Of a stretch of 64,000 nucleotides of DNA, positions 7,852-15,218 are shown one piece after another. The position numbers and the translations under genes were made by a program. The notes under the pieces are model-generated. The model worked only from the letters and a program-made list of their open reading frames with translations, did no database searches and was not told where the DNA came from. Position 1 is the stretch's first letter. Every line of letters starts with the position of its first letter. Source of the stretch: Chitinophaga deserti (GTDB lineage Bacteria; Bacteroidota; Bacteroidia; Chitinophagales; Chitinophagaceae); contig NZ_QFFK01000001.1 in the NCBI RefSeq assembly GCF_003149455.1, positions 687,935 through 751,934 of the forward strand, written 5' to 3'.

Positions 7852-9324
7852 CTATGCATAAACGTCTATCAACTGCTGTATAAACCAATTCAACGCTCCC
7901 AGATTCTGCCCATAGAAATATTGCTGTCCTCCCACCTGGAAAGGGAATTGCACAGCATAGCCATATTTCCATGTCCCGATCTGCAGTTTCTCGCCCATTT
8001 TACCATCTCTGGTTATTTGCCGGATGAACCAATCGTGGGAATCCATGCTCTGCCCATACATGTACTGATGCCCGTTGATGTTATAACCAAACTGCACCTG
8101 GTAAGCTTCATTCCACACATCATTATCGGTTTCTGCCCCCAGCGTGCCGTCAGCTTTTAACTCCTGTATGAACCAGTTTCTCTCGTTCATGTTCTGACCG
8201 AACAGGTATACTTTTCCGCCAACGGAGAAAGTGAAGAGAACATCATAGAAAAACTTAAAGCTGCCGGTAGCTGTTTGCGTACCTATCACCCCGCCTGCCA
8301 ATACTTCCTGTATAAACCATACTCCTGTACCCTCATATTGCCCGAAGAGAAATACCCTGCCGCCAATGGTATAAGAAACGATTGATTTGTAATATACCGG
8401 CCAGGGCTTACTGGTTGTTTCTGCGCCCAGCTTACCGTTAGACAGTAACTCATGGATAACGTGATACTTCGTTTCCTCGTTCTGACCAAAGAGATAAGTC
8501 TTACCGCCAATGGCAAAAGTCAACATATTCTGAAAGGTTAGCTTTGTGGTGCCAAAATCCGTTTGCCCGCCCATTTCACCTTTAGGCATCAGCTCCCTGA
8601 TAAACCAGTTTCCATCATCGGTATTTTGCGCGTAAAAGAACGTTCTGTTGCCAATTGTATACGAACATTGCTGATCGAATCCTTCTTTAAACGGACCATT
8701 ATCGGTTTCGGGTCCCATAGGTACCGGTACATCTTTATATAGTTCGCGAATGGCCATCTCATCCATTTCCGACATATTGGTCCAGCCCTGGGCTGCACCA
8801 CCACCCAGATGTGCTTCCGGGTCTTTTATACTCTTCATCGTCCACACTTCCGCACCTTTAGGGAAACCTCCCCAGCCTGTGGCCGGAGCAGGATAATGCA
8901 TAACGGAACCGGTATCGTAGTAGGTTAAATTACCGCTGTCCGGCTCAAGGATGAAATTTATATTTTTCTGCCCATGCGCTATATGATACCATTCAATATC
9001 TACAAACTGATCCCGGTCGTCGCGGCATTGTTCATGGATAAGACCCAGTGTATGCCCCAGCTCGTGCAGGGCTTTATAACCATGACTGATATTAACAATC
9101 TGCCTGCCGATATTCTCCATTCCTATCCCGCTGTTACTGGTATCCGAAGATTGTATAAATACATAATTGTACTCATTGGTATGTGGCACAAACCACACCT
9201 TACCGGCATCCGACCATTTCTGCATGGCCTCTTCCACTTCATCCTTATAAGGAAAATTGCTTTCGTACTTGTAGGGGATCCTCCGGAAAGTCCAGAGGGT
9301 TACATCAGCAGGGGTTGCGGCCAT
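7852..9324 (-). CDS. Astacin-like zinc metalloprotease with six C-terminal repeats
   Basis: A 490-residue protein. Residues about 10-200 form an M12A (astacin) peptidase. The zinc motif HELGHTLGLIHEQCRDDRDQ gives HExxHxxGxxHE, and SVMHYPAP supplies the Met-turn and Tyr ligand. The rest is six repeats of about 48 residues, each with a core like [VI]GG[KRQ].YLFGQN....WFI[QR]E[LV], probably beta-propeller or beta-prism blades for substrate or glycan binding. There is neither a signal peptide nor a propeptide: the chain starts MAATPADVTLWTF, and an in-frame stop lies 27 bases upstream with no other start between. Export by a non-Sec route, or action inside the cell, are the options. It is convergent with the Roco-TIR gene and separately transcribed. 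Confidence 0.85.
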   Translation of the reverse strand: MAATPADVTLWTFRRIPYKYESNFPYKDEVEEAMQKWSDAGKVWFVPHTNEYNYVFIQSSDTSNSGIGMENIGRQIVNISHGYKALHELGHTLGLIHEQCRDDRDQFVDIEWYHIAHGQKNINFILEPDSGNLTYYDTGSVMHYPAPATGWGGFPKGAEVWTMKSIKDPEAHLGGGAAQGWTNMSEMDEMAIRELYKDVPVPMGPETDNGPFKEGFDQQCSYTIGNRTFFYAQNTDDGNWFIRELMPKGEMGGQTDFGTTKLTFQNMLTFAIGGKTYLFGQNEETKYHVIHELLSNGKLGAETTSKPWPVYYKSIVSYTIGGRVFLFGQYEGTGVWFIQEVLAGGVIGTQTATGSFKFFYDVLFTFSVGGKVYLFGQNMNERNWFIQELKADGTLGAETDNDVWNEAYQVQFGYNINGHQYMYGQSMDSHDWFIRQITRDGKMGEKLQIGTWKYGYAVQFPFQVGGQQYFYGQNLGALNWFIQQLIDVYA

Positions 9325-9647
9325 AACGTAAGTTTTTAGGGGTGAATGTTACTATAACGGGCTACTGAAAAACAATGTTCATCTCCGTTTACCGCATTCA
9401 TGTTATTCCAATTTTTAGCAAAGCCTCACTTTTGTTAACACACATAGAAGTGCCGCAAACTCATTTGCAGTCCCACTGCTAATTTCAGCGCACCCCTCAA
9501 TAAAAATGGCTTATAATAAACTGAATATAAGCAGATTATGAAAATATTTCCACTGCAGTCTTACCGCAGTGGTGAATTATAACTTACAGCCCAATACGCA
9601 AATCCTTTTCAGAAAAACGACCAACCAAACCAACCAACCCTTCTATT
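9325..9647. other. Divergent intergenic region
   Basis: This 323-base AT-rich spacer separates the outward-facing metalloprotease and thioredoxin/DUF1573 genes and must hold both promoters. The only structure seen is an inverted repeat CCACTGC-N9-GCAGTGG at 9550-9572, which could be an operator or leader hairpin. I see no small gene in it. Confidence 0.5.
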
Positions 9648-10724
9648 ATGAGATTCTTGTCCCTATTCCATGGACTGGCCGCAGCGCTATGTCTTATGCA
9701 GCTTTCCTGCTCACAGGCTCCCCGTGAAATCACCATCAACACCGGCACTATGCGTGAAGCATTGAATACCGCTTCCCGGGAAAAGAAACACCTGATGGCT
9801 GTGGTAACTTATGAAGGTTGTCCCTCGTGCGACAAACTCCTATCTGCCGCTAAGCATTACGATACGTTTCAGGAAGTGCTCGACAAATACGTGGTGTATC
9901 GTTTCAACGCCATGGAACCCGGCCAGCAGTGGCTGGATCAGTGGCTGTATGAGAAAGCCTATCCCATCATCATCCTGTTCTCGCCTGAAGGCAAACTGCT
10001 GACCGTTATCAAACATGGCAACGCCGGTGTCATTAAAGATCTGGCGGCAAAAGCGTTGATAACCCCTGCCAGCCAGGAGCTTTACAAACACAGTCGAACC
10101 AAACTGCCCTACGGTCACGACACGCTGGTGCGTACACTGGCTGCGGGCTTTTATGGGCACATGGCTCTTCAAAACAATGCAGCTACCCCCCAACTGCGGG
10201 AAGCCCTTTCCGGACTTGAAAAAACCGTAACAGAGCAGCCGTATTTCTTTAACTACTACCTCTTATCCAAACTGCATCATAAACTGGGAGACTCCACTGA
10301 GTCGAAACGTTTTGCAGATAGTGCCCTCAATAAGAAAGGCCCGCTGGAAGCAGTTCTCTACCCCACACTACGTGCAGAACTGAAGTTTCAGAATGATTCC
10401 AGTTATGACCAGTACGACGATCCCTATGTGGCGATTAATGAAACCACTATCAACATCGGCGAGGTAAACCGCAATCAAAAGCCCAAAGCCACTTTCACGA
10501 TTAAAAACATCGGTAAGCAACCACTCCTTATCCGCGATATGAAAGTGGGCTGCTCCTGCACCGCGGCCGACTGGCCTAAGAAACCCATCCTGCCGGGAGA
10601 AGAAACAACGGTTACCCTTACTTACAAAGCGGCTAAGGAAGGTGCTTTCACACAATCGGCATATTTACTGACCAATGCGTTTAACAGCTCCGTCCACATC
10701 ACGATCAGTGGCTTCGTCATGTAA
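9648..10724 (+). CDS. Thioredoxin-like and DUF1573 fusion lipoprotein
   Basis: A 358-residue exported protein. The N-terminus is a signal peptide ending near LSC (about residues 19-21), so a lipoprotein is likely although the residue at -3 is unusual. Residues about 35-140 are a thioredoxin-fold domain with the redox motif CPSC in YEGCPSCDKLL. The middle, about 150-250, is helical. The last about 100 residues are a DUF1573 domain (INIGEVNRNQKPKATFTIKN, then VGCSCTAADWP), an immunoglobulin-like module common in Bacteroidota surface proteins and bearing a conserved CxC. A role in periplasmic thiol reduction or folding is likely but the partner is unknown. The cysteine-rich CBM14 mini-proteins encoded directly downstream are attractive clients (inference). 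Confidence 0.75.
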   Translation: MRFLSLFHGLAAALCLMQLSCSQAPREITINTGTMREALNTASREKKHLMAVVTYEGCPSCDKLLSAAKHYDTFQEVLDKYVVYRFNAMEPGQQWLDQWLYEKAYPIIILFSPEGKLLTVIKHGNAGVIKDLAAKALITPASQELYKHSRTKLPYGHDTLVRTLAAGFYGHMALQNNAATPQLREALSGLEKTVTEQPYFFNYYLLSKLHHKLGDSTESKRFADSALNKKGPLEAVLYPTLRAELKFQNDSSYDQYDDPYVAINETTINIGEVNRNQKPKATFTIKNIGKQPLLIRDMKVGCSCTAADWPKKPILPGEETTVTLTYKAAKEGAFTQSAYLLTNAFNSSVHITISGFVM

Positions 10725-10830
10725 AAAATAATTACCCAACCATTTATACCAGCCATAAAATGCACCTCCCGATCCGGGCAGGGATTCCTATGCGCACTAA
10801 AGTTTATTCTTCACCCAAAACCAATCAAGT

Positions 10831-11115
10831 ATGATGAAAACAATGTCCAAATGGGCACTATGTCTCACCCTTTTTGCTGTCATCGTTGCAGGATCTGTAC
10901 GCGCTGTTGCAGGCCAGCCGGCATGGAGCTGCTGGTCTAATTCACAAGGCGTTCCTGAAGATTTTATTCCGGACATGTACGACTGTGGCATTTACTATGT
11001 ATGTGACCATGAGTACCGCCCTGTTGAAATGCATTGCCCCTGGGGCCTGCATGCCGACTGGGCATTTGAAGTATGCGAATGGCCAGCATTCGCCATTACC
11101 TGGCCAGACTGTTGA
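10831..11115 (+). CDS. Secreted CBM14-like six-cysteine mini-protein, copy 1
   Basis: 94 residues: a signal peptide ending near RAVAG, then a single domain with six cysteines spaced C-x17-C-x5-C-x10-C-x12-C-x11-C. This matches the peritrophin-A (CBM14) chitin-binding pattern, with conserved aromatics (YYVC, CPWGL, WP). CBM14 is best known from animal chitin-binding proteins. The start is one of two adjacent ATGs. It is about 85-90 percent identical by eye to copy 2, and the leader DNA is also duplicated. Compared with copy 2 it lacks the acidic tail: a TGA stands where copy 2 has GAA after the last Cys, and three bases are missing just after. Whether it binds chitin or something else is not shown. 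Confidence 0.8.
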   Translation: MMKTMSKWALCLTLFAVIVAGSVRAVAGQPAWSCWSNSQGVPEDFIPDMYDCGIYYVCDHEYRPVEMHCPWGLHADWAFEVCEWPAFAITWPDC

Positions 11116-11184
11116 CAAGACCCTTTCGATCCCTGGGATTGATAAAACATTGCGATCAATTTCTTCACCCAAAACCAATCATGT

Positions 11185-11499
11185 ATGATTAAAACAATGT
11201 CCAAATGGGCACTATGCCTCACCCTTTTTGCTGCCATCGTTGCAGGATCTGTCCGCGCTGTTGCAGGCCAGCCGGCATGGGGATGCTGGTCTAACTCACA
11301 AGGCGTTCCGGAAAATTTTATCCCGGACATGTACGACTGTGGTACTTTCTATGTATGTGACAATGAATACCGCCCTGTTGAAATGCATTGCCCCTGGGGC
11401 CTGCATGCCGACATGGTGTTCGAAGTATGCGAATGGCCGGCATTTGCCATCACCTGGCCCGACTGTGAAGATGAGGACCCTTACGATCCCTGGAATTGA
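11185..11499 (+). CDS. Secreted CBM14-like six-cysteine mini-protein, copy 2
   Basis: 104 residues, the closest paralogue of copy 1. It has the same signal peptide (with an Ile instead of the second Met and Ala for Val in the core) and the same cysteine spacing, followed by an acidic tail EDEDPYDPWN. The 5' leader, from the TTCACCCAAAACCAATCA segment onward, is nearly identical to that of copy 1, with a repeat period of 354 bases, so the pair arose by tandem duplication. It is likely secreted and stabilised by three disulfides. It may act alone or as a surface-exposed chitin or peptidoglycan binder (inference from family). Confidence 0.8.
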   Translation: MIKTMSKWALCLTLFAAIVAGSVRAVAGQPAWGCWSNSQGVPENFIPDMYDCGTFYVCDNEYRPVEMHCPWGLHADMVFEVCEWPAFAITWPDCEDEDPYDPWN

Positions 11500-11541
11500 T
11501 AAATCACCGCGATCAACTTCTCACCCAACAACCAATCATTT

Positions 11542-11835
11542 ATGATGAAAACAATGTCTGGATGGGTAATATGCTTCACCCTTTTCCTGGCTTTGACAGC
11601 AGTGAGTGCAGTTGCCAAAAACCCGGCCTGGACTTGCTGGGCCAACACCCAGGGTGTTCCTGAAGATTTTATTCCGGATACGGATGACTGTAGCGTGTAC
11701 TATGTTTGTACCGAACAGTACGTACCCGTAGAACACCAATGTCCGAACATACTGCTGGCAGACATGAACCTGGAAATTTGCCAATGGCCTCAATTAGCCT
11801 ATACTTATCCTGGTTGCGGCAGCGACTCATGGTAA
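11542..11835 (+). CDS. Secreted CBM14-like six-cysteine mini-protein, copy 3
   Basis: 97 residues, more diverged than copies 1 and 2. The signal peptide MMKTMSGWVICFTLFLALTA is followed by a mature domain with spacing C-x17-C-x5-C-x10-C-x12-C-x11-C. It keeps CWANTQGVPEDFIPD near the front but replaces the CPWGL loop with CPNILL and ends GCGSDSW. It starts 357 bases after copy 2 and its leader has the same ACCAATCA-type sequence. Loop changes with a constant cysteine frame suggest diversification of the binding face (inference). Confidence 0.78.
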   Translation: MMKTMSGWVICFTLFLALTAVSAVAKNPAWTCWANTQGVPEDFIPDTDDCSVYYVCTEQYVPVEHQCPNILLADMNLEICQWPQLAYTYPGCGSDSW

Positions 11836-11897
11836 ACACAGGACTAATTTCCGCTGCGAAGCTTTACCTCTTTTTCTCACCAACCAAACCCTGTAAC

Positions 11898-12182
11898 ATG
11901 AAAAAGCAAATCCTGAAATGGAGCGCTATGCTGATGATGACAGCAGCACTCACCACTACGTTCATCACCCCGTCTACCGCCTACCCCGTTGGCAGCTGCT
12001 ACGATCCTTATGGCGGTAAACGCAATACCCTCCCCGATGATACGTATTGCCATGTTTTCTACACCTGCGACGACTGGTATCAGCCCGTTATGCATGAATG
12101 CCCCTGGGGCCTGGTGTTTGACATGCAGCTGGAAGTATGCAACTGGCCCGAATTTTCCCAAACCTGGCCCTGGTGCTGGTAG
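11898..12182 (+). CDS. Secreted CBM14-like six-cysteine mini-protein, copy 4
   Basis: 94 residues. The frame is open far upstream to 11706, but Met 11898 starts a clean signal peptide (MKKQILKWSAMLMMTAAL, cleavage near STAYP) and is chosen. The mature part has the same frame, C-x16-C-x5-C-x10-C-x12-C-x11-C, with YTC, CPWGL and NWPEF aromatic positions conserved. It ends WPWCW. It is the most distant of the four at DNA level but clearly the same family by cysteine spacing and aromatics. It is the last of the array; a terminator follows 30 bases after the stop. Confidence 0.78.
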   Translation: MKKQILKWSAMLMMTAALTTTFITPSTAYPVGSCYDPYGGKRNTLPDDTYCHVFYTCDDWYQPVMHECPWGLVFDMQLEVCNWPEFSQTWPWCW

Positions 12183-12211
12183 ATGATTAACGCCCCCTAC
12201 CGGGTAAAAAC

Positions 12212-12251
12212 ACCGCCCGCTTTCCGGATATCCGGGAACGGGCGGTTTTCC
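12212..12251 (+). terminator. Terminator after the CBM14-like array
   Basis: An 8-bp stem ACCGCCCG / CGGGCGGT encloses a nested TCCGGATATCCGGGA palindrome and is followed by TTTTCC. Confidence 0.75.
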
Positions 12252-12434
12252 ATTATATATATCTTAGTAACCCGGTGTATCAAAAGCGGACGTTTTTTGT
12301 ACCGAAAACGAACAAACGCATATTCACTTTATAACTATCTTACTGAAAATCAATACCAAAACTATCCGGCATAGTCTTAGCACACCCAGCCGCACATCCT
12401 GTCCATCATATTTTAAACGAATGACACAGCAGCT

Positions 12435-14813
12435 ATGATCTCTAACTTTTTTAAAGTCATATACCGGAATATCCTGCGCAATAAAGGAGTTTCCGCTATC
12501 AATATCTCAGGCCTTGCCATTGGTATGGCTGCTGCCATCCTGATAATGCTGTGGATCCGGGACGAGCGAAGCTATGATGGCTTTCATCATCATAAAGACA
12601 GGATTTACGAGATCTGGAACCGCGTAGCGCATGAAGGCCAGCTCACCTGCTGGAATTCCGTTCCTGAATTAACCGCCCGCGCACTGGAAAATGATTTGCC
12701 GGAGGTAGAACGCGCGGTGAGGGTAGATGAGAATAATGACTTCCTTTTCTCTACGGGCGATAAAAAACTGATGAAATCGGGGTTAACGGTGGATAGCGGC
12801 TTTCTGCAGATGTTCACTTTCCCCATGCTGAAAGGCAACTCCGCCACCGCACTGAACGATCCGAAATCGGTTGTGCTAACAGAAAAAACTGCAAAAAGCC
12901 TGTTTGGCGAAGAGGAAGCCCTCGGCAGGGTAGTAAAGATTAAGAATAGTGAAATTTACACGGTATCCGGAATCCTGAAAGATCCGCCAGCTAATTCAAG
13001 GTTCGAATTCGATTACCTGCTGCCATGGCCAACTGTTAAATCCGGCGAGAAGCAGGATTTTGGATGGAACGATAACAGCACCTCCACCTACATCCTGCTA
13101 AAACCTAACGCCACCCTTGCTTCCATGGCTCCTAAGCTGAAAGATTTGAAGCAGCGGTATAATGAAGAAGCCAAAAATCTGAAATGGGAATTTTTTGCTT
13201 ACCCGCTGGACCGCTGGCGCCTGTATTCCAGCTTTACCAATGGGGTAGAAGATAACGGAGGCCGGATTACATTCGTAAAAATATTCGGTATCATAGCCGG
13301 ACTGATCTTACTGATCGCCTGTATCAACTTCATGAACCTGAGTACCGCACGCAGCGAAAAAAGAGCAAAGGAAGTAGGGATCAGGAAGGTAGTGGGGGCG
13401 CAGAAAAGCTCCCTGATTACCCAGTTTATCGGCGAATCAATTTTCATCTCTCTCCTTTCAGGCATCCTTGCCATCATAATTGTACAGCTAAGCCTTTCCG
13501 GCTATAACCAGCTGACCGAGAAAAATCTTTCCTTACAATATAATAATACCGCCACATGGCTAGCCTTTACCGGGTTTATACTGCTCACCGGATTACTGGC
13601 AGGCAGTTATCCCGCCTTCTTTCTTTCAGCCTTCCGCCCGGTGAAGGTGTTAAAAGGAACCTATAAGAGAACCAATGCACTGGTAACGCCCCGCAAAGTG
13701 CTGGTGGTATTACAGTTCACATTTGCCACCATGCTCATCATCTGCACCATTATCGTTAAGCAACAGATAGATCATGGCCGCAACCGGGCCACAGGCTACA
13801 ACAGTGAAAACCTTGTGTACCATTACATGACAGGCGATATCAAAAAGAATTACGCGCTGATAAAAAATGAACTGCTGGAATCGGGAGCAGCTACTTCCAT
13901 CACCAAAACAAACTCCCCCTTAACGGAAAGGTGGAGCGACGGGTGGGGCCAAAGCTGGGAAGGAAAAGACCCGGAAGACAGAACCTCTTTCGACCGCTAC
14001 TTAGCTGATGAAGGCCTGGCTACTACCGCCGGCCTGGAATTTATACAAGGCAGAGATTTCAACCTTAAAGCATTTCATACCGACTCAACTGCGCTTATCA
14101 TCAATGAATCTGCGCTGAAAGTAATGAAGCTGAAAGACCCCATTGGCAAAGTTGTATCTGATCTGGGAATAGACTGGCATATCGTAGGAGTGATAAAAGA
14201 CTTTATCCTGACCAACCCTTACGAACCCACCAGACCGATTCTCATTTGCGGAGCAAAGAGCAGCTTCATGACATTTGAGGTGATGCACATTAAACTGAAC
14301 AACCAGCACCCTACGGCCCAAAACCTCGACAAGGTGGAGGCCATCTTCCAGAAGTACAATCCGGAATACCCATTCGAATACAAGTTTGTTGATGAAGCCT
14401 ACGCGCAAAAGTTCAAAAACGAGCAGCACCAGGGCACTTTAGCCGCGTTGTTTGCCGGGCTCACCATCTTCATTTCCTGCCTTGGCCTGTTTGGCCTGGC
14501 AACCTATATGGCTGAAAACAGGGTTAAGGAGATTGGTATCCGGAAAGTGCTGGGTGCATCCATCGCCAGCATAACAGCCCTTTTATCCAGAGATTTTGTA
14601 AAGCTGGTATTGATCTCATTCATCATAGCAGCACCTTTATCGTACTGGTGCATGCAGGCATGGCTGGAGGGCTATAATTACCGCGTTACCATTCAGTGGT
14701 GGGTATTTGCCGTGGCTTGCCTCCTGGCAGTATCTATTGCCCTTTTAACGGTGAGCTATGAGGCCATTAAAGCAGCCGTAGCCAACCCCGTAAAAAGCCT
14801 CGGGAAGGAATAA
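12435..14813 (+). CDS. FtsX/MacB-type ABC transporter permease
   Basis: A 792-residue inner-membrane protein with the duplicated MacB layout. It begins MISNFFKVIYRNILRNKGVSAINISGLAIG with the first transmembrane helix. A large periplasmic domain of about 240 residues follows, then three helices near residues 290-410 with the FtsX signature EKRAKEVGIRKVVGAQK, a second periplasmic domain, and three C-terminal helices with ENRVKEIGIRKVLGAS. Such permeases couple cytoplasmic ATPase motion to periplasmic mechanical work or to export of peptides and macrolides. No ATPase or membrane-fusion gene is adjacent, as is usual for the many stand-alone copies in Chitinophaga-like genomes. It is monocistronic with a clear terminator. 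The substrate is unknown. Confidence 0.88.
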   Translation: MISNFFKVIYRNILRNKGVSAINISGLAIGMAAAILIMLWIRDERSYDGFHHHKDRIYEIWNRVAHEGQLTCWNSVPELTARALENDLPEVERAVRVDENNDFLFSTGDKKLMKSGLTVDSGFLQMFTFPMLKGNSATALNDPKSVVLTEKTAKSLFGEEEALGRVVKIKNSEIYTVSGILKDPPANSRFEFDYLLPWPTVKSGEKQDFGWNDNSTSTYILLKPNATLASMAPKLKDLKQRYNEEAKNLKWEFFAYPLDRWRLYSSFTNGVEDNGGRITFVKIFGIIAGLILLIACINFMNLSTARSEKRAKEVGIRKVVGAQKSSLITQFIGESIFISLLSGILAIIIVQLSLSGYNQLTEKNLSLQYNNTATWLAFTGFILLTGLLAGSYPAFFLSAFRPVKVLKGTYKRTNALVTPRKVLVVLQFTFATMLIICTIIVKQQIDHGRNRATGYNSENLVYHYMTGDIKKNYALIKNELLESGAATSITKTNSPLTERWSDGWGQSWEGKDPEDRTSFDRYLADEGLATTAGLEFIQGRDFNLKAFHTDSTALIINESALKVMKLKDPIGKVVSDLGIDWHIVGVIKDFILTNPYEPTRPILICGAKSSFMTFEVMHIKLNNQHPTAQNLDKVEAIFQKYNPEYPFEYKFVDEAYAQKFKNEQHQGTLAALFAGLTIFISCLGLFGLATYMAENRVKEIGIRKVLGASIASITALLSRDFVKLVLISFIIAAPLSYWCMQAWLEGYNYRVTIQWWVFAVACLLAVSIALLTVSYEAIKAAVANPVKSLGKE

Positions 14814-14829
14814 GCGGAACATATTTTTT

Positions 14830-14870
14830 AAAGCCCGGTTTCTCATTGGCAGGAACCGGGCTTTATTTTT
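14830..14870 (+). terminator. Terminator after FtsX-type permease
   Basis: An 11-bp stem AAAGCCCGGTT / AACCGGGCTTT is followed by ATTTTT, 17 bases after the stop codon. Confidence 0.9.
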
Positions 14871-15000
14871 CCCGGATTTGTCAACTTTCCTGCAAATACC
14901 CCCTTACCACGGGGCCAAAGATCAACTACCTCCTATCAACCTTAATAGTCATACTATTTTACCTTAAAAGCATAGAAACAGCCAGTTGAATTGTCATATG

Positions 15001-15076
15001 CCTTATCTATACCTTATCTATGACTTATCTATACCTTATCTATGTCTTATCCTAATAAAGGGATAAGACATAGATG
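15001..15076. repeat. 11-bp-period repeat with terminal inverted arm (element A)
   Basis: Four direct 11-base units (consensus CCTTATCTATR, 15001-15044) plus a partial fifth are followed by an 8-base spacer and a reverse-complement arm. The final 15-bp arms, ATCTATGTCTTATCC at 15038-15052 and its complement at 15061-15075, pair perfectly. Because of the repeats, the arm can also pair partly with earlier units. It lies in the 405-base spacer between the convergent permease and cytochrome genes, downstream of the permease terminator. No coding potential was seen in that spacer. A same-design element of different sequence is at 38682. Confidence 0.85.
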
Positions 15077-15218
15077 TTTCAAACTACAGGTTGATAGAAT
15101 ATATACATAGTTGTGCATAAAATATACCAGCTATAAACTGCCGGGCTATAATGCAGTATCCCAGCCTCAACGGGCTGTCTTGAATAAACCATAAATCAAG
15201 TAAGATGGGAGATGCCGG

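Larger units (their letters stand above)
10800..11835 (+). repeat. Tandem gene duplication, three units of about 355 bases
   Basis: Copies 1, 2 and 3 of the mini-protein genes start at 10831, 11185 and 11542, giving spacings of 354 and 357 bases. The repeat covers the non-coding leader as well as signal-peptide and mature codons. Units 1 and 2 are nearly identical and unit 3 is older. Confidence 0.85.

Noticed and set aside
12435..14813. Complete MacAB-type efflux operon
   Set aside because: Only the permease is present; no ATPase, membrane-fusion or outer-membrane gene is adjacent.
15001..15076. CRISPR array or transposon end at the 11-bp repeats
   Set aside because: Units are 11 bases with no spacers, there are no cas genes, and no transposase or target duplication was seen. 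The same holds for 38682-38768.
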